Below are positions 7,587 through 16,757 of a DNA stretch of 64,000 nucleotides, one piece after another; the first letter of the stretch is position 1; the number at the start of each line of letters is the position of its first letter. The position numbers and the translations under genes were made by a program. Source of the stretch: CAVQJU01 sp963729215 (lineage in GTDB: Bacteria; Acidobacteriota; Vicinamibacteria; Vicinamibacterales; CAVVIG01); NCBI GenBank assembly GCA_963729215.1, contig CAVSND010000023.1, forward strand, positions 62,001 through 126,000, read 5' to 3'. The notes below the pieces were generated by a model. That model saw only the letters and a list, made by a program, of their open reading frames with translations. It was not told the DNA's origin and searched no databases.

Positions 7587-9239
7587 CTACTCTCTGAGGC
7601 CGAACGTGACGAGCGAGTTGCCGGAGATGACGGCGACGTACTGCTTGCCATCGACCGAGTAGGTGATCGGTCCGTTGACAACCTGTCCGCCGAGGCTCGC
7701 TTTCCACAACTCGGCGCCGGTTCGCGCGTCGAGCGCGTAGAAGTAACCCTCGCGTCCGCCGGTGAACAGCAGGTTGCCGGCCGTGGTCAGGATGCCGCTG
7801 TCGGTCACGTCGTACTGCCGGAACGTCCATTTCTTCAGGCCGGTTTGCGGATCGATGGCCATCACCGTGCCGTGGCCGACGACATCCGTCCAGTTGTTGA
7901 TCGGCGTGGTGCGGCCGATGCGCACGCCAGGCGCACCGGGCACCGGCGTGACGGGGTTGGCGCCGCCGCCGGCAAAATTTCGCCCGGCGACGTACTCCGC
8001 CGGTTCCTTCCGGAAGATCGACGCGTAGTCTTCCCACGCGGAGACGTACATGAGCCCCGTTGACGGGCTGAACGACGGCGAGTACCAGTTCGTGCCGCCC
8101 TGGTTGCCCGGCCACGTCGGCTGCCCCGGCGGCTGCGGCGTCGGAATGGGCCGTCCTTTCGCGTCGAGCCCGCTGGCCCAGTTCACTTTCACGAACGGTG
8201 TTCCGAAGAGGAAACGGCCGTTCGTGCGATCGAGCACGTAGAAGAATCCGTTGCGGTTCGCCCAGAGCATCGCCTTCGTGGGCGTGCCGCGCCAGTTGAG
8301 ATCGGCGAGGACGGCGACCTGGACCGAGTCGTAGTCGTAGGTGTCATTCGGCGAGAACTGGAAATGCCACTGCAGCTTTCCGGTATCGGCATCGAGCGCC
8401 ACGACGCTGTCGGTGTAGAGATTGTCCCCAGGCCGGAGCTCCGCGTTCCAGTCCGGACCTGGATTCCCCACGCCCCAGAACGTGAGGTTGGTTGACGGAT
8501 CGTAGGATGGCGTCACCCACAACGATCCGCCGCCGGTCTTCCACGCGTCGCCCTTCCAGGTTTCATTGCCGGCCTCGCCTGGCCCCGGAACAGTGTAGAA
8601 GCGCCAGACTTCTTTTCCTGTGCGCGCGTCGAACGCCGCGACAAAACCGCGGATGCCGTATTCGCCGCCGCCGACGCCAAGAAGGACCTTGTCCTTGACG
8701 ATGAGCGGCGCCATCGTGATCGAGTAGCCGAGCTTCGGATCCGCGACCGTGACGTTCCACAGCGGATGGCCCGTCGTGGCGTCGAGCGCGACGAGGTGCG
8801 CGTCGAGCGTGCCCGTGTAGAGCGTGTCGCCGAGAATCGCGACGCCGCGATTGTTCGAGCCGCAGCACACGCGCGCGTCCGGCGACACGGTGTACCGGTA
8901 CTGCCAGAACACGCGGCCGGTCTTCGCGTCGAGCGCCAGCACGTCGTTCGGCCGCTGGGTGACGTACATGATCCCGTTCACGACGATCGGCGTGGACTGC
9001 CAGGCGCCGAACACCTGGTTGGGCAGGATCCACTTGAGCTCGAGGTTTTTGACGTTTCCCGGCTCGATCTGCTTCAGCTGGCTGTGGCGCTGGCTCGCGT
9101 ACCCGCCCGAATACGTCAGCCAGTTCTGCGGCTCGTCGGCCGCGCGCAGCAGACGGTCTGATGTCACCTGCGCGTTGACGGCAAGCGGCAAGAGGACGAG
9201 GGATACCGCCAGGAGAAATCTTCGCTTCATGTTGTTCAT
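7587..9239 (-). CDS. PQQ-dependent methanol/ethanol dehydrogenase-type quinoprotein
   Basis: A 550-residue secreted enzyme (signal MKRRFLLAVSLVLLPLAVNA) with the eight-bladed W-motif propeller (LALDAKTGRVFWQY, VALDATTGHPLWNV, VALDADTGKLQWHF and others). The vicinal disulfide is CC at about 125-126 (ARVCCG). The catalytic Asp is about D302, followed two residues later by D304 (NDTYDYDSVQ); this extra Asp is the signature of lanthanide-using members such as XoxF and ExaF. It oxidises a primary alcohol or related substrate in the periplasm and passes electrons to a cytochrome c, probably the product of the upstream gene. A hairpin repeat takes the place of a normal leader. Confidence 0.85.
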   Translation of the reverse strand: MNNMKRRFLLAVSLVLLPLAVNAQVTSDRLLRAADEPQNWLTYSGGYASQRHSQLKQIEPGNVKNLELKWILPNQVFGAWQSTPIVVNGIMYVTQRPNDVLALDAKTGRVFWQYRYTVSPDARVCCGSNNRGVAILGDTLYTGTLDAHLVALDATTGHPLWNVTVADPKLGYSITMAPLIVKDKVLLGVGGGEYGIRGFVAAFDARTGKEVWRFYTVPGPGEAGNETWKGDAWKTGGGSLWVTPSYDPSTNLTFWGVGNPGPDWNAELRPGDNLYTDSVVALDADTGKLQWHFQFSPNDTYDYDSVQVAVLADLNWRGTPTKAMLWANRNGFFYVLDRTNGRFLFGTPFVKVNWASGLDAKGRPIPTPQPPGQPTWPGNQGGTNWYSPSFSPSTGLMYVSAWEDYASIFRKEPAEYVAGRNFAGGGANPVTPVPGAPGVRIGRTTPINNWTDVVGHGTVMAIDPQTGLKKWTFRQYDVTDSGILTTAGNLLFTGGREGYFYALDARTGAELWKASLGGQVVNGPITYSVDGKQYVAVISGNSLVTFGLRE

Positions 9240-9240
9240 C

Positions 9241-9294
9241 GTAGTGCAGGCCTTCAGGCCTGCCTGATCCTGCGGACCTGAGAGTCCGCACTAC
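9241..9294. repeat. BIME-like hairpin pair inside an operon
   Basis: The left hairpin is GTAGTGCAGGCCTTCAGGCC. The right hairpin is TGCGGACCTGAGAGTCCGC followed by ACTAC. The architecture is the same as at 7511-7574. It lies between the cytochrome stop (9298) and the dehydrogenase start (9239), leaving one base before the ATG, so no Shine-Dalgarno is visible for the dehydrogenase. Confidence 0.75.
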
Positions 9295-9297
9295 TCG

Positions 9298-10092
9298 CTA
9301 TTCGCGCAGCGTGAGCAGATACGCGACCGTGTCTGCAATCTCGTCTGCCGTCAGGCGTTCCGCATAACCCGGCATGGTCGACTTCGTGCCGACATCCAGG
9401 AGCTCGATGTCGCGCTTGTTGATCGACCGCAGCTGTTCCTTGTCGTCCACGACCTGCACCGTGAACGTGTCCTCGTTCAGCCGGCGCCCGCGGATGGTCG
9501 TGCGATCCTTCATCACGATCGTGACCGGCCGATTGATCGGATGCATCGCGGTTGACGGATCGCGAATCGACCGCTCGAGCGCCGCGGGGGCTCGCGCCAC
9601 GCCGATGTCGCTGAGGTCGGGCGCCGCGCGCGGCCCTCGGCCGTTGACCCGATGGCACGTGCCGCACATGCCCTTCCCCTCGAAGACGGCGCGTCCGCGG
9701 GCGGCGTCGCCCACGCGCACGGATGCCGTGACATCGAAACGCGCGCGGATGAACGCGACGATCCCCGTCAGCTCCGCCGGCTGCAGCCTGAACGGTGGCA
9801 TGCCCGCCGGCGTGCCGTTCGTGATGACCCTCGCGAGGTCCTCGTCTGTCGCCGACCGGCGGAACAGGCCGCGGCGAAGGTCGATGCCGGAAATCTGATC
9901 GCCGTCCCGTCCGTGGCACTGGATGCACTGCACGCCGTACACGCGATTGCCGGCGGCGATGTCTTCGCGGCTGTACTGGCCGGGGTGATCCTGATTCAGC
10001 AGCTGCGCGCTGGCGGGCACGGAAAAAACGAGGGCCAGACACGCAACCTGCGCGGCCAGGGCCGAATGTCGTAGCGGCATGGGCACCTTCAT
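9298..10092 (-). CDS. Secreted di-haem cytochrome c, partner of the PQQ dehydrogenase
   Basis: The mature protein follows a signal peptide MPLRHSALAAQVACLALVFS...ASAQ. Two CxxCH sites are present: CIQCH near the N-terminus and CGTCH in the middle. A distal Met is plausible in TPAGMPPF and TKSTMPGY. The segment between (ALERSIRDPSTAMHPINRPVTIVMKD...INKRDIELLDVGTKSTMPGYAERLTADEIADTVAYL) resembles the haem-binding module of acidobacterial and planctomycete cytochromes, in split form. ATG 10092 or ATG 10080 both fit the signal peptide. It is first in a two-gene unit with the quinoprotein and probably takes electrons from it. Confidence 0.8.
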   Translation of the reverse strand: MKVPMPLRHSALAAQVACLALVFSVPASAQLLNQDHPGQYSREDIAAGNRVYGVQCIQCHGRDGDQISGIDLRRGLFRRSATDEDLARVITNGTPAGMPPFRLQPAELTGIVAFIRARFDVTASVRVGDAARGRAVFEGKGMCGTCHRVNGRGPRAAPDLSDIGVARAPAALERSIRDPSTAMHPINRPVTIVMKDRTTIRGRRLNEDTFTVQVVDDKEQLRSINKRDIELLDVGTKSTMPGYAERLTADEIADTVAYLLTLRE

Positions 10093-10189
10093 ACGAGCGT
10101 CACGGCGTAGTCTACTCGCTCCGGCCCACGTCCAAAATGAATCCGGCGGCGCCGTTGACATCCACCGGTCACGGCGAGACGATGGCCTG

Positions 10190-11785
10190 ATGCTTCGCGC
10201 CCTGGCTATCGCGGCGCTGTTCCTGGCGGTCCCGCAAGGCCTCACCGCCCAGGCGACCGGCATCCTTCATATAAAGGTTGTCCTGCTGGACGCCGAACGG
10301 AAAGAGACGCCGGTCCCCCGTCACGCGCTGCTCATCAGCGACAACCCGCCCACGACGTCTCCGCGCCGGGTCGTCACGGGTCTTGATGGAACCGCAGAAG
10401 TCCGGCTGCGCCCGGGGAACTACACCGTCGAATCCGACGAGCCGGCGGCGTTCCAGGGCAAGGCCTATCAGTGGACGAAGACGCTGAACATCGTGGCGGG
10501 CCGCGACGCGGTTCTGCAGCTGACCACCGCGAACGCAGAGATCGTGAAAGCCAGTTCCGCGGCGGCGGCGACAACAGACACGGCTCCGTTGAAGCCGGAC
10601 CTCTCCACGCTTCTGGCGCAATGGCAGGACAGCGTCGTCGGCCTCTGGACTCCGACAACCCACGCATCCGGATTCGTGATCGACGCGAACGGACTCGTGG
10701 CGACGAGCCAGCGGGCCATCGGTACGGCGACGTCGATCGAGGTGCAGCTCACACCGTCAGTGAAAGTCGCCGCCAGCGTTCTCGCGACAGATCCTGTTCG
10801 CGACGCCGCCGTGCTCTGGATCAACCCCGCGGCCGCTGCATCGGTGCGGCCGGTCCCGCTCGGATGCGGTCAGCCGACGCCACCGGTCATGGCGGGGCAG
10901 GAGATCATTACGATCGCCGCGCCGCTCGGCCAGCAGAGCGGCCCGGAATTCGGCATCGTGAGCAGTGTCGAGCCGCACACGATCGTCTCCGACTTCAACC
11001 TGCCCACCGGCAGCGCGGGCGGCCCGGTCTTCGCCGCGGGCGGCAGCGTGGTCGGGATCACGTCGTTGGACGATGAAAAGGAAGGTAAAAAGCGCGAGAG
11101 CTCCCGCGTCGTCCGCGTCGAAGAGGTGTGCGGCGTCGTCGCCGTCGCTGAGAAAAAGATGAAAGACGCCATGCCGCCGGCCGGCACGCATCTTCCCGTG
11201 GAACCGATGGTGGCGGTCCCCGAGATCGCGCTCAAGGAGATGGCGCTGCGGCGCGTGGGAAGCCTGAATCCGTACCAGATGGCGTCCACCGCCTTCGATG
11301 TCGCCTTCATTACGCCGGTGATGCTCCAGGACCTGAACAAGGGCTTCATCCGCCCGCTGCTGGATTTCAGCAACTGGTCCGAGTACGTGGCGAATGTTCC
11401 GCCGGTACTGCTGGTCCGCGTGACGCCGCAGATGGTGGAAAGCTTCTGGACGAAAGTTGCCCGCGGCGCCGCGTCGACGCAGGGCGTGGCGCTGCCGCCT
11501 TTCAAGCGAATCCGATCGGGCTTTCTGCGCATGCGCGCCTACTGCGGCGACAAGGAAGTCACGCCGATTCATCCGTTCAGGCTCGAGCTGCGTGTGTCCG
11601 AGACGGATGCGGTCTACGAGGGTCTCTACGCGTTCGATCCCGCCGCACTCGCCCCGTCCTGCGCGGGCGTGACGATCGTGCTGTATTCCGAGAAGGAGCC
11701 GGGCAAGGAAGACACCCGCGTCGTCGATCCGAAAGTGATCCAGCAGATCTGGCAGGATTTTGCGCCGTATCGCGCCTCGAAGTAA
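10190..11785 (+). CDS. Secreted HtrA/S1C-like protein lacking catalytic His and Ser
   Basis: A 531-residue protein. The signal peptide MLRALAIAALFLAVPQGLTAQ is followed by a beta-sandwich carboxypeptidase-regulatory-like domain (about 25-110: LHIKVVLLDAERKETPVPRH, LDGTAEVRLRPGNYTVE). Next comes a trypsin-like S1C core (about 140-310): HASGFVIDANGLVATSQRAIG, RDAAVLWI, GPEFGIVSSVEP, PTGSAGGPVFAAGG. The catalytic positions read R (ATSQRAI, normally NNHV) and A (GSAGGP, normally GNSGGP), while the Asp is kept, so it is predicted to be inactive. No PDZ domain is seen. The C-terminal 200 residues are unassigned. It is divergent from the cytochrome gene. Confidence 0.7.
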   Translation: MLRALAIAALFLAVPQGLTAQATGILHIKVVLLDAERKETPVPRHALLISDNPPTTSPRRVVTGLDGTAEVRLRPGNYTVESDEPAAFQGKAYQWTKTLNIVAGRDAVLQLTTANAEIVKASSAAAATTDTAPLKPDLSTLLAQWQDSVVGLWTPTTHASGFVIDANGLVATSQRAIGTATSIEVQLTPSVKVAASVLATDPVRDAAVLWINPAAAASVRPVPLGCGQPTPPVMAGQEIITIAAPLGQQSGPEFGIVSSVEPHTIVSDFNLPTGSAGGPVFAAGGSVVGITSLDDEKEGKKRESSRVVRVEEVCGVVAVAEKKMKDAMPPAGTHLPVEPMVAVPEIALKEMALRRVGSLNPYQMASTAFDVAFITPVMLQDLNKGFIRPLLDFSNWSEYVANVPPVLLVRVTPQMVESFWTKVARGAASTQGVALPPFKRIRSGFLRMRAYCGDKEVTPIHPFRLELRVSETDAVYEGLYAFDPAALAPSCAGVTIVLYSEKEPGKEDTRVVDPKVIQQIWQDFAPYRASK

Positions 11786-11873
11786 CACGCCGCCCACGAA
11801 CATGTGATTCCCGCGACAAACCCGTCAGTGGTGCCGCAGCGTTTTGCGATTCTGGCGCTGCGTTGCTACAGGC

Positions 11874-12981
11874 ATGGCGCTTGCCAATGCCATGCCCATG
11901 CTTGCACGACGAGCGTTTGCCACACTGTGCATCGGCCTTTTCTCGCTGACCGCGCTCCACGCCCAGTCGTCGCGCGTCGTGGAACTGAACGACGCGGCCT
12001 GGAAGGCCCTTCACGACGGGTACAGCGACAAGGCGGCGTCGCTGTTTGCCGAAGCGCTCACCCTCCGGCCCAACGAGCCCGTGCTGCTGATGGGAGCGGG
12101 CGCCGCGGCGCACGAACGAGGAAACCAGAAGGAGGCGATCGCCCGCCTGTCACGGGCGCTCGAGCTGAACCCTCGCCTGACCGCCGCCTCGAAGATGCTG
12201 GGCCGGATCGCCTTCGACGAAGGCGACGTCGACCTCGCCATTCGCACGTACGAGAAGGCGTTGAAGCTGGCGCCGGACGATGCCGAGTTGGTGAGCGGAC
12301 TGCAGTTGCTGCGGAAGGACGCTGACGTTCATTCCAGTTTCACGGAGGAACGGTACGATCGTCTCCGCGTGATGTTCGAGGGCCGCGCGGAAGAGTCGCT
12401 GGCCAACCAGGCCACGAAGGTGTTCAACTCGCAGTTTTTTCGAATCGGCGACAAGCTCGGCGAATATCCCACGCACACCATCGTCGCGGTCCTGTACACC
12501 GAAAAGCAGTTTCGCGACGTCACGCGCGCGCCCAACTGGGCCGGTGGTCAGTACCGACGGCCGCATCCGGATCCCGGTCGCCGGTGCGGCGCAGAATCCC
12601 GTGTTATTCGAGCGGGTGTTCACGCACGAGCTGACGCACGCGGTGATCGCCGGCATCGTGCCGCGCGGCATGCCGGCGTGGCTCAACGAGGGGCTGGCGC
12701 AGTACTTCGACGGGTCGGATCCCACCGCCGCCCGGAGGCGCCTGAGGGCGATCCGTGGATCGATTCCCCTCCAGAACCTCGAGCACTCGTTCGGGTACCT
12801 GGGTGCGGCCGAAGCGCAGGTGGCGTACGACGAGGCCTTGCTGGCCGTGAACGTCATGGCCGACCGGCCCGGCTTCGGCTGGACGCGATTGTTGCACCGG
12901 CTCGCCGATGGTCAGTCGTTTACCGACGCGATCGTGAACTTCGGCTTCTCGTACGCCGACCTGGAAGCCGGCTTCAAGTAG
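11874..12981 (+). CDS. TPR protein with peptidase-MA-type gluzincin domain, frameshifted
   Basis: The signal peptide (RRAFATLCIGLFSLTALHAQ) is followed by three or four TPR units (AWKALHDGYSDKAASLFAEALTLRPN, KEAIARLSRALELNPR, DLAIRTYEKALKLAPDD). A linker leads to a metallopeptidase domain. Zn-site residues are in FTHELTHAVI (HExxH variant HELTH) with downstream WLNEGLAQY supplying the Glu. The frame breaks at about 12554: removing one C in TACCGAC gives AGGQYDGRIRIPVAG, the expected family sequence. Such proteins are common in Acidobacteriota; their substrates are not known. It is probably periplasmic. Confidence 0.75.
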
Positions 12982-12987
12982 CCATTC

Positions 12988-13026
12988 GTAGTGCAGGCCT
13001 TCGGGTCTGCCCATCCCTGACGCTAC
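12988..13026. repeat. Degenerate BIME-like unit
   Basis: GTAGTGCAGGCCTTCGGGTC begins just after the stop of the TPR gene, and ACGCTAC closes it. The left stem keeps GTAGTGCAGGCC, but the right hairpin has been lost. It abuts the long inverted-repeat element. Confidence 0.55.
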
Positions 13027-13560
13027 AGCATTTTCCACGGCGGTGTGGTCGAACCACCGTCGCTGTCCCGCATCGTGGCTCGGCCAACACGAAGCTCGGC
13101 GTGGAAAAACACGGCGCCGGTAACATCGGTCACTGTCATGGCGCTCGGCCCAAGTCTGGGCTCTCGCGGAGGAGACCGGCGCCGCGTTTTAGCGTCTGAC
13201 GACGATCACGCCGCCTTCTATCGTTGGCCGAGCCACGATACGGGACCGCGACCGCGACTCCTCGTCCCCTATTCCGGGCTGCTGGCCGTTGGTGTCTCAC
13301 GCGGACGTGCATATGTCAGGCGGTGGTCGGCGGGCCCTGTGTCGGGCGATAGGTCTCAGCCCGTCTCGGTCGCGAAAAACGACGCGGCGGCCTCCGCCGC
13401 GAGAGCCCAAGCCTGGGCCGAGCGCCATGGCAGTAGCCGATGCCGCCGCCGCGCCGTTTTTCCGGGCTGACGACCGTGCCCGACGCAGGGCCCACCGGCC
13501 GCCGCCTGGCGCGTCGGCTCTGGGTACGATCGGCGTCGCCACACGAATCTGAAAGATGCC
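13027..13560. repeat. Long imperfect inverted-repeat element, about 0.5 kb
   Basis: The left arm, about 13080-13195, and the right arm, about 13370-13500, are reverse complements. The best-conserved parts are ATGGCGCTCGGCCC and TGGGCTCTCGCGG, flanked by GGAAAAAC and GTTTTTCC. The outermost sequences also match weakly (CATTTTCCA against CATCTTTCA). Between the arms are about 180 bases with no gene. Its right part recurs at 1-129. There is no transposase, so it may be a MITE-like or other non-autonomous element. Both arms, read outward, can encode MALGPxLGSRGG, but no credible gene results. Confidence 0.65.
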
Positions 13561-15218
13561 CTAGTTGTCGACCGGCTTCTCTTCGATGTGGTCGATCACG
13601 AGCACCGGCATGTTCCGCTTGCGCATGTCGAGCTTCAGCCCGAGCTGCCGGTTCACGGCGTCGTACAGCGACAGGGCGCCTGTCGGATCCGCCGGCGCCG
13701 GCAGGTTCGCCCCGCCACCAGCAGCGGCGTCAGGGTCGGCGCCGCCGCGGCCTCGTCCCGCATTCAGGATCCCGATCGGCGTGAAGACGAGCGTGAAGTC
13801 GTAGGCGCCCTCGAGCTCCGTCTTGTCTTCAACCGGGCACGCGGATATAGCCGTTCGCCATCCGCTGCAGATCCTCGGCGAACTGCGCCATCGTCATGTT
13901 CTTCGCCGTGATCATGCGGCCGAGAATCGCCGTCCGCTGATCCTTGGAATCGGGAGCCGGACCCTCTTTCCATCCCGTTCGATTCGCGGGGTCCGCCTTC
14001 GTCAGTTTGGGTTTGTCGCTGATGAGCGTGTACGCCGTCACCGGCCGATCCTCGTAGTGCGTCTTCAGCTTGAAGCGCTCGGTGATGAGGGCGCGCACCA
14101 TCGCTTTGAGGTCGTCGATATCCACGTTCATGGCCGCGCCGCTGCCGCTGACAGCCGTTGTCGTCTTGGCGAGGATGCTGTACTTCGTGTCGTCGATCCA
14201 TTTCGGCGCGTTCGCCACCAGCTCGTCCAGGTTGATGTCCCACGCGATCGAGATGAGCTGCCGCATCGTCACGCCGTCGGCTTCGATCCTGCCGCCCGGC
14301 ATCAGGCGCGTGCGCGGCTGTGCGTCGGGCTGGCTGAGTTTGACCTCGGCGACATCGAATTCCATCGGCGGCGGCGCGGGAATGTTGGTCGCGACGCCTG
14401 ACGGATTCGGCGTCGGCGTCTGGTTCACGCTGTCGACGACCATGACTGGCGTCGGCACGCGCTGCTGTTCGAGCTTCAGCCCGAGCTGCTGCTCGACCGC
14501 ATCGAAGACGGTGATGGCATCGGATCCTGCGAGCGCGAGCGCCACGCGAGGCGTGAAATGGATATCGAAATCCCAGTAGCCCTTCAAGCCTGTTTGATCG
14601 GTGACCGGGCTGGTGATGTAGGGGCCGGAAATCGAGCGGAGCATCTGCGCGAATTGCTCCATCCCGACGCCCTTGCACGTGCCGGAGAGCATGGGAATGC
14701 TCCCGGGCTGTTGTGGCGCCGCTGCCTGGCATCCGGAGCCTGGTCCCGCCGCTTCCTTCATCTTGTGGGGGCCCTTGCCGGTCGTCAGCACGACGCCTGG
14801 CATCGGCCGCGTGTCGTTGTGCAGCACCAGCTTGAAGCGCTCCGCAAGCAGCTGCTGCAGCATCAGCTGGACGTCGGCCGGCGATGTCGCGTTGGGCGCC
14901 GTGGCGGCGATGTCGAAGCGATCGCGCTCGAGCCAGTTGGGTCCGCCCACGATCATTTCAGGGGCGTTGATGCGGTATGCGACGCTGATGAGATCGACCA
15001 TCGTCGCGTTCCGCAGATCGTACCGGCCGCCCCGGAGCACACCGCCCGATGCGCCGGGCGACCCGGTGGCCGTGCGGGTGCGCAGGTGCACCTCCGCGGC
15101 GTCGAACTTGGGCCCGCTTGCGGCGGGTTGCGCGTGGCTGGTGCTGGATACCAGGACAAAGATGACGGGGATGACAGGGATGACAGGGACGCCCAGGGCT
15201 GCAAGGTACTCGCCTCAT
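13561..15218 (-). CDS. TIGR03435-family protein with two tandem copies of the domain, frameshifted
   Basis: This acidobacterial family of unknown function normally has one domain of about 270 residues. Here two follow each other. Copy 1 runs from FDAAEVHLR through LLAERFKLVLHNDTRPM to ITVFDAVEQQLGLKLEQQRVP. Copy 2 runs from FDVAEVKLS through LITERFKLKTHYEDRPV to LYDAVNRQLGLKLDMRKRNMP and stops as EEKPVDN. Two indels must be corrected: an extra base near 15205 (restoring MRRVLAALGVPVIPVI as signal peptide) and one near 13835 (restoring RVPVEDKTEL). It is secreted or periplasmic. The signal region contains a tandem GATGACAGG repeat coding VIPVIPV. Confidence 0.8.
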
Positions 15219-15361
15219 AACGCCGGCCCCTCTTCTAATTGATGTTGCGAAAAACCCTTACGAGACCAATACAACCAATACGGTTTAGACGCCGCTGAGG
15301 TTCAATCGGGCGTGTGGCCGCGTTGAGTACAATACCGGCCACGAAAGGAACCACCCGAGCG

Positions 15362-16757
15362 ATGGCCAAGTCCCTCGAAGACCTGATTCAGGCCGCCGGC
15401 AACCCGGTGGACATGCTGCGCAATTCCCAGACCGGGCCGAACGTCTATCCCGGCGTGCCCGCCGGAATTCACCAACTGGCGCGACGAGCAGGAGGCCTGG
15501 CAGAAGACGGCCGTCCTGTTTACGCTGTCGTTTCACATGGCGGACCTCCTGGTCGAGGGACGCGACGCGGTGAAGCTGCTCTCGCACCTCGGCATCAACA
15601 CGTTCAGGAATCTCTCGCGCGAGCGGGCGAAGCAGTTCATCCCGTGCAGCCACGACGGCCACGTGATCGGCGACGTGATCCTCTTCCAGCTCGCCGAGGA
15701 CCGCTTCAACCTGGTCGGGCGCGTGCCGGCACTCAGCTGGATCATGTTCCACGCGGCGACCGGCGGCTACGACGTGAAAGTCGAGCTCGACGAACGCTCG
15801 GCCGCGCGCCCGGATCCCTTCAACCGCAAGGCCTATCGCTTTCAGATCCAGGGGCCCGCGGCCATGAAGGTGATGACCAAGGTCCTCGGTGCGCCGCCGC
15901 CGGAGGTCAAGTTCTTCCACGTGCGCGGCCTGACGATCGCGGGCAGACAGGTCAGCGCCCTGCGCCACGGCATGGCCGGCCAGCCGGGCTTCGAGCTGTT
16001 CGGGCCTTACGCCGACGGCGACGCCGTGCGCGACGCGATCGTGAGGGCGGGAGAAGAATTCGGCCTGCGCCAGGTCGGCGGCCGCGCCTATTCTTCCAAC
16101 ACGCTCGAATCGGGATGGATCCCCTCGCCGCTTCCCGCGGTCTACTCGGGCGAGCTGATGAAGCCTTACCGCCAGTGGCTCACCGATCAGAGCTACGAGG
16201 CGAAGGCCTCGATCGGCGGCAGCTTCGTCTCACAGAAGATCGAGGACTATTACCTGACGCCGTGGGAAATGGGCTACGGATCGTTCATCGATTTCGAGCA
16301 CGATTTCATCGGCCGCGAGGCGCTGCAGAAGATGGCGAAGGGGACGCACCGAAAGAAGGTGACCCTGGCGCTCGAAGATGCCGACATCATGCATGCCATC
16401 GGCAGCCAGCTCGGGAAAAACGAGCGCGCGAAGTTCATGGAGTTCCCGTCCGCCGTCTATTCGATGCATCCGTTCGACAAGGTGGTGGCCGATGGCAAGA
16501 CCGTCGGCGTGTCGACGTGGATCGGCTACAGCTCGAACGAGCGCAAGATGCTCACGCTCGCCGTGCTCGACGCGGACCATGCCGAGCCCGGCACCGAGGT
16601 CGGCTTCGTCTGGGGCGAGGAGAACGGCGGTACCAGGAAGCCCACGGTCGAGCGGCACAAGCAGATCGAAATCCGGGCCATCGTCAGCGCGGTGCCCTAC
16701 GCGGAGGCGGTGCGCAAGACCTACGTCGATCGCGGCTGGCGCACGCCAGTCACGTAG
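15362..16757 (+). CDS. Folate-dependent aryl O-demethylase (LigM/DesA type), GcvT family, frameshifted
   Basis: It starts MAKSLEDLIQAAGNPVDMLRNSQ and, after correcting one extra base at about 15463, reads YPGVPAEFTNWRDEQEAWQK. Further family landmarks are LRHGMAGQPGFELFGPY, ARAYSSNTLESGWIPSPLP (here GRAYSSN) and GSIGGSFVS-type VSQKIEDYYLTPWEMGYG. The sequence is close throughout to vanillate/syringate O-demethylases, which move a methyl group from an aryl ether to tetrahydrofolate. DMSP demethylase and other GcvT-like enzymes are the alternatives. The TAG stop lies in the GTAG starting the repeat at 16754. No lig ring-cleavage genes are nearby. Confidence 0.7.

Noticed and set aside
13045..13470. 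Protein-coding gene inside the inverted-repeat element
   Set aside because: MALGPxLGSRGG is readable outward from both arms, but composition is low-complexity, frames differ between copies, and no start signal is seen.
1..13558. Composite transposon bounded by the two copies of the inverted-repeat element
   Set aside because: The 13 kb between holds ordinary chromosomal genes such as gluQ, with no transposase and no visible target duplication.
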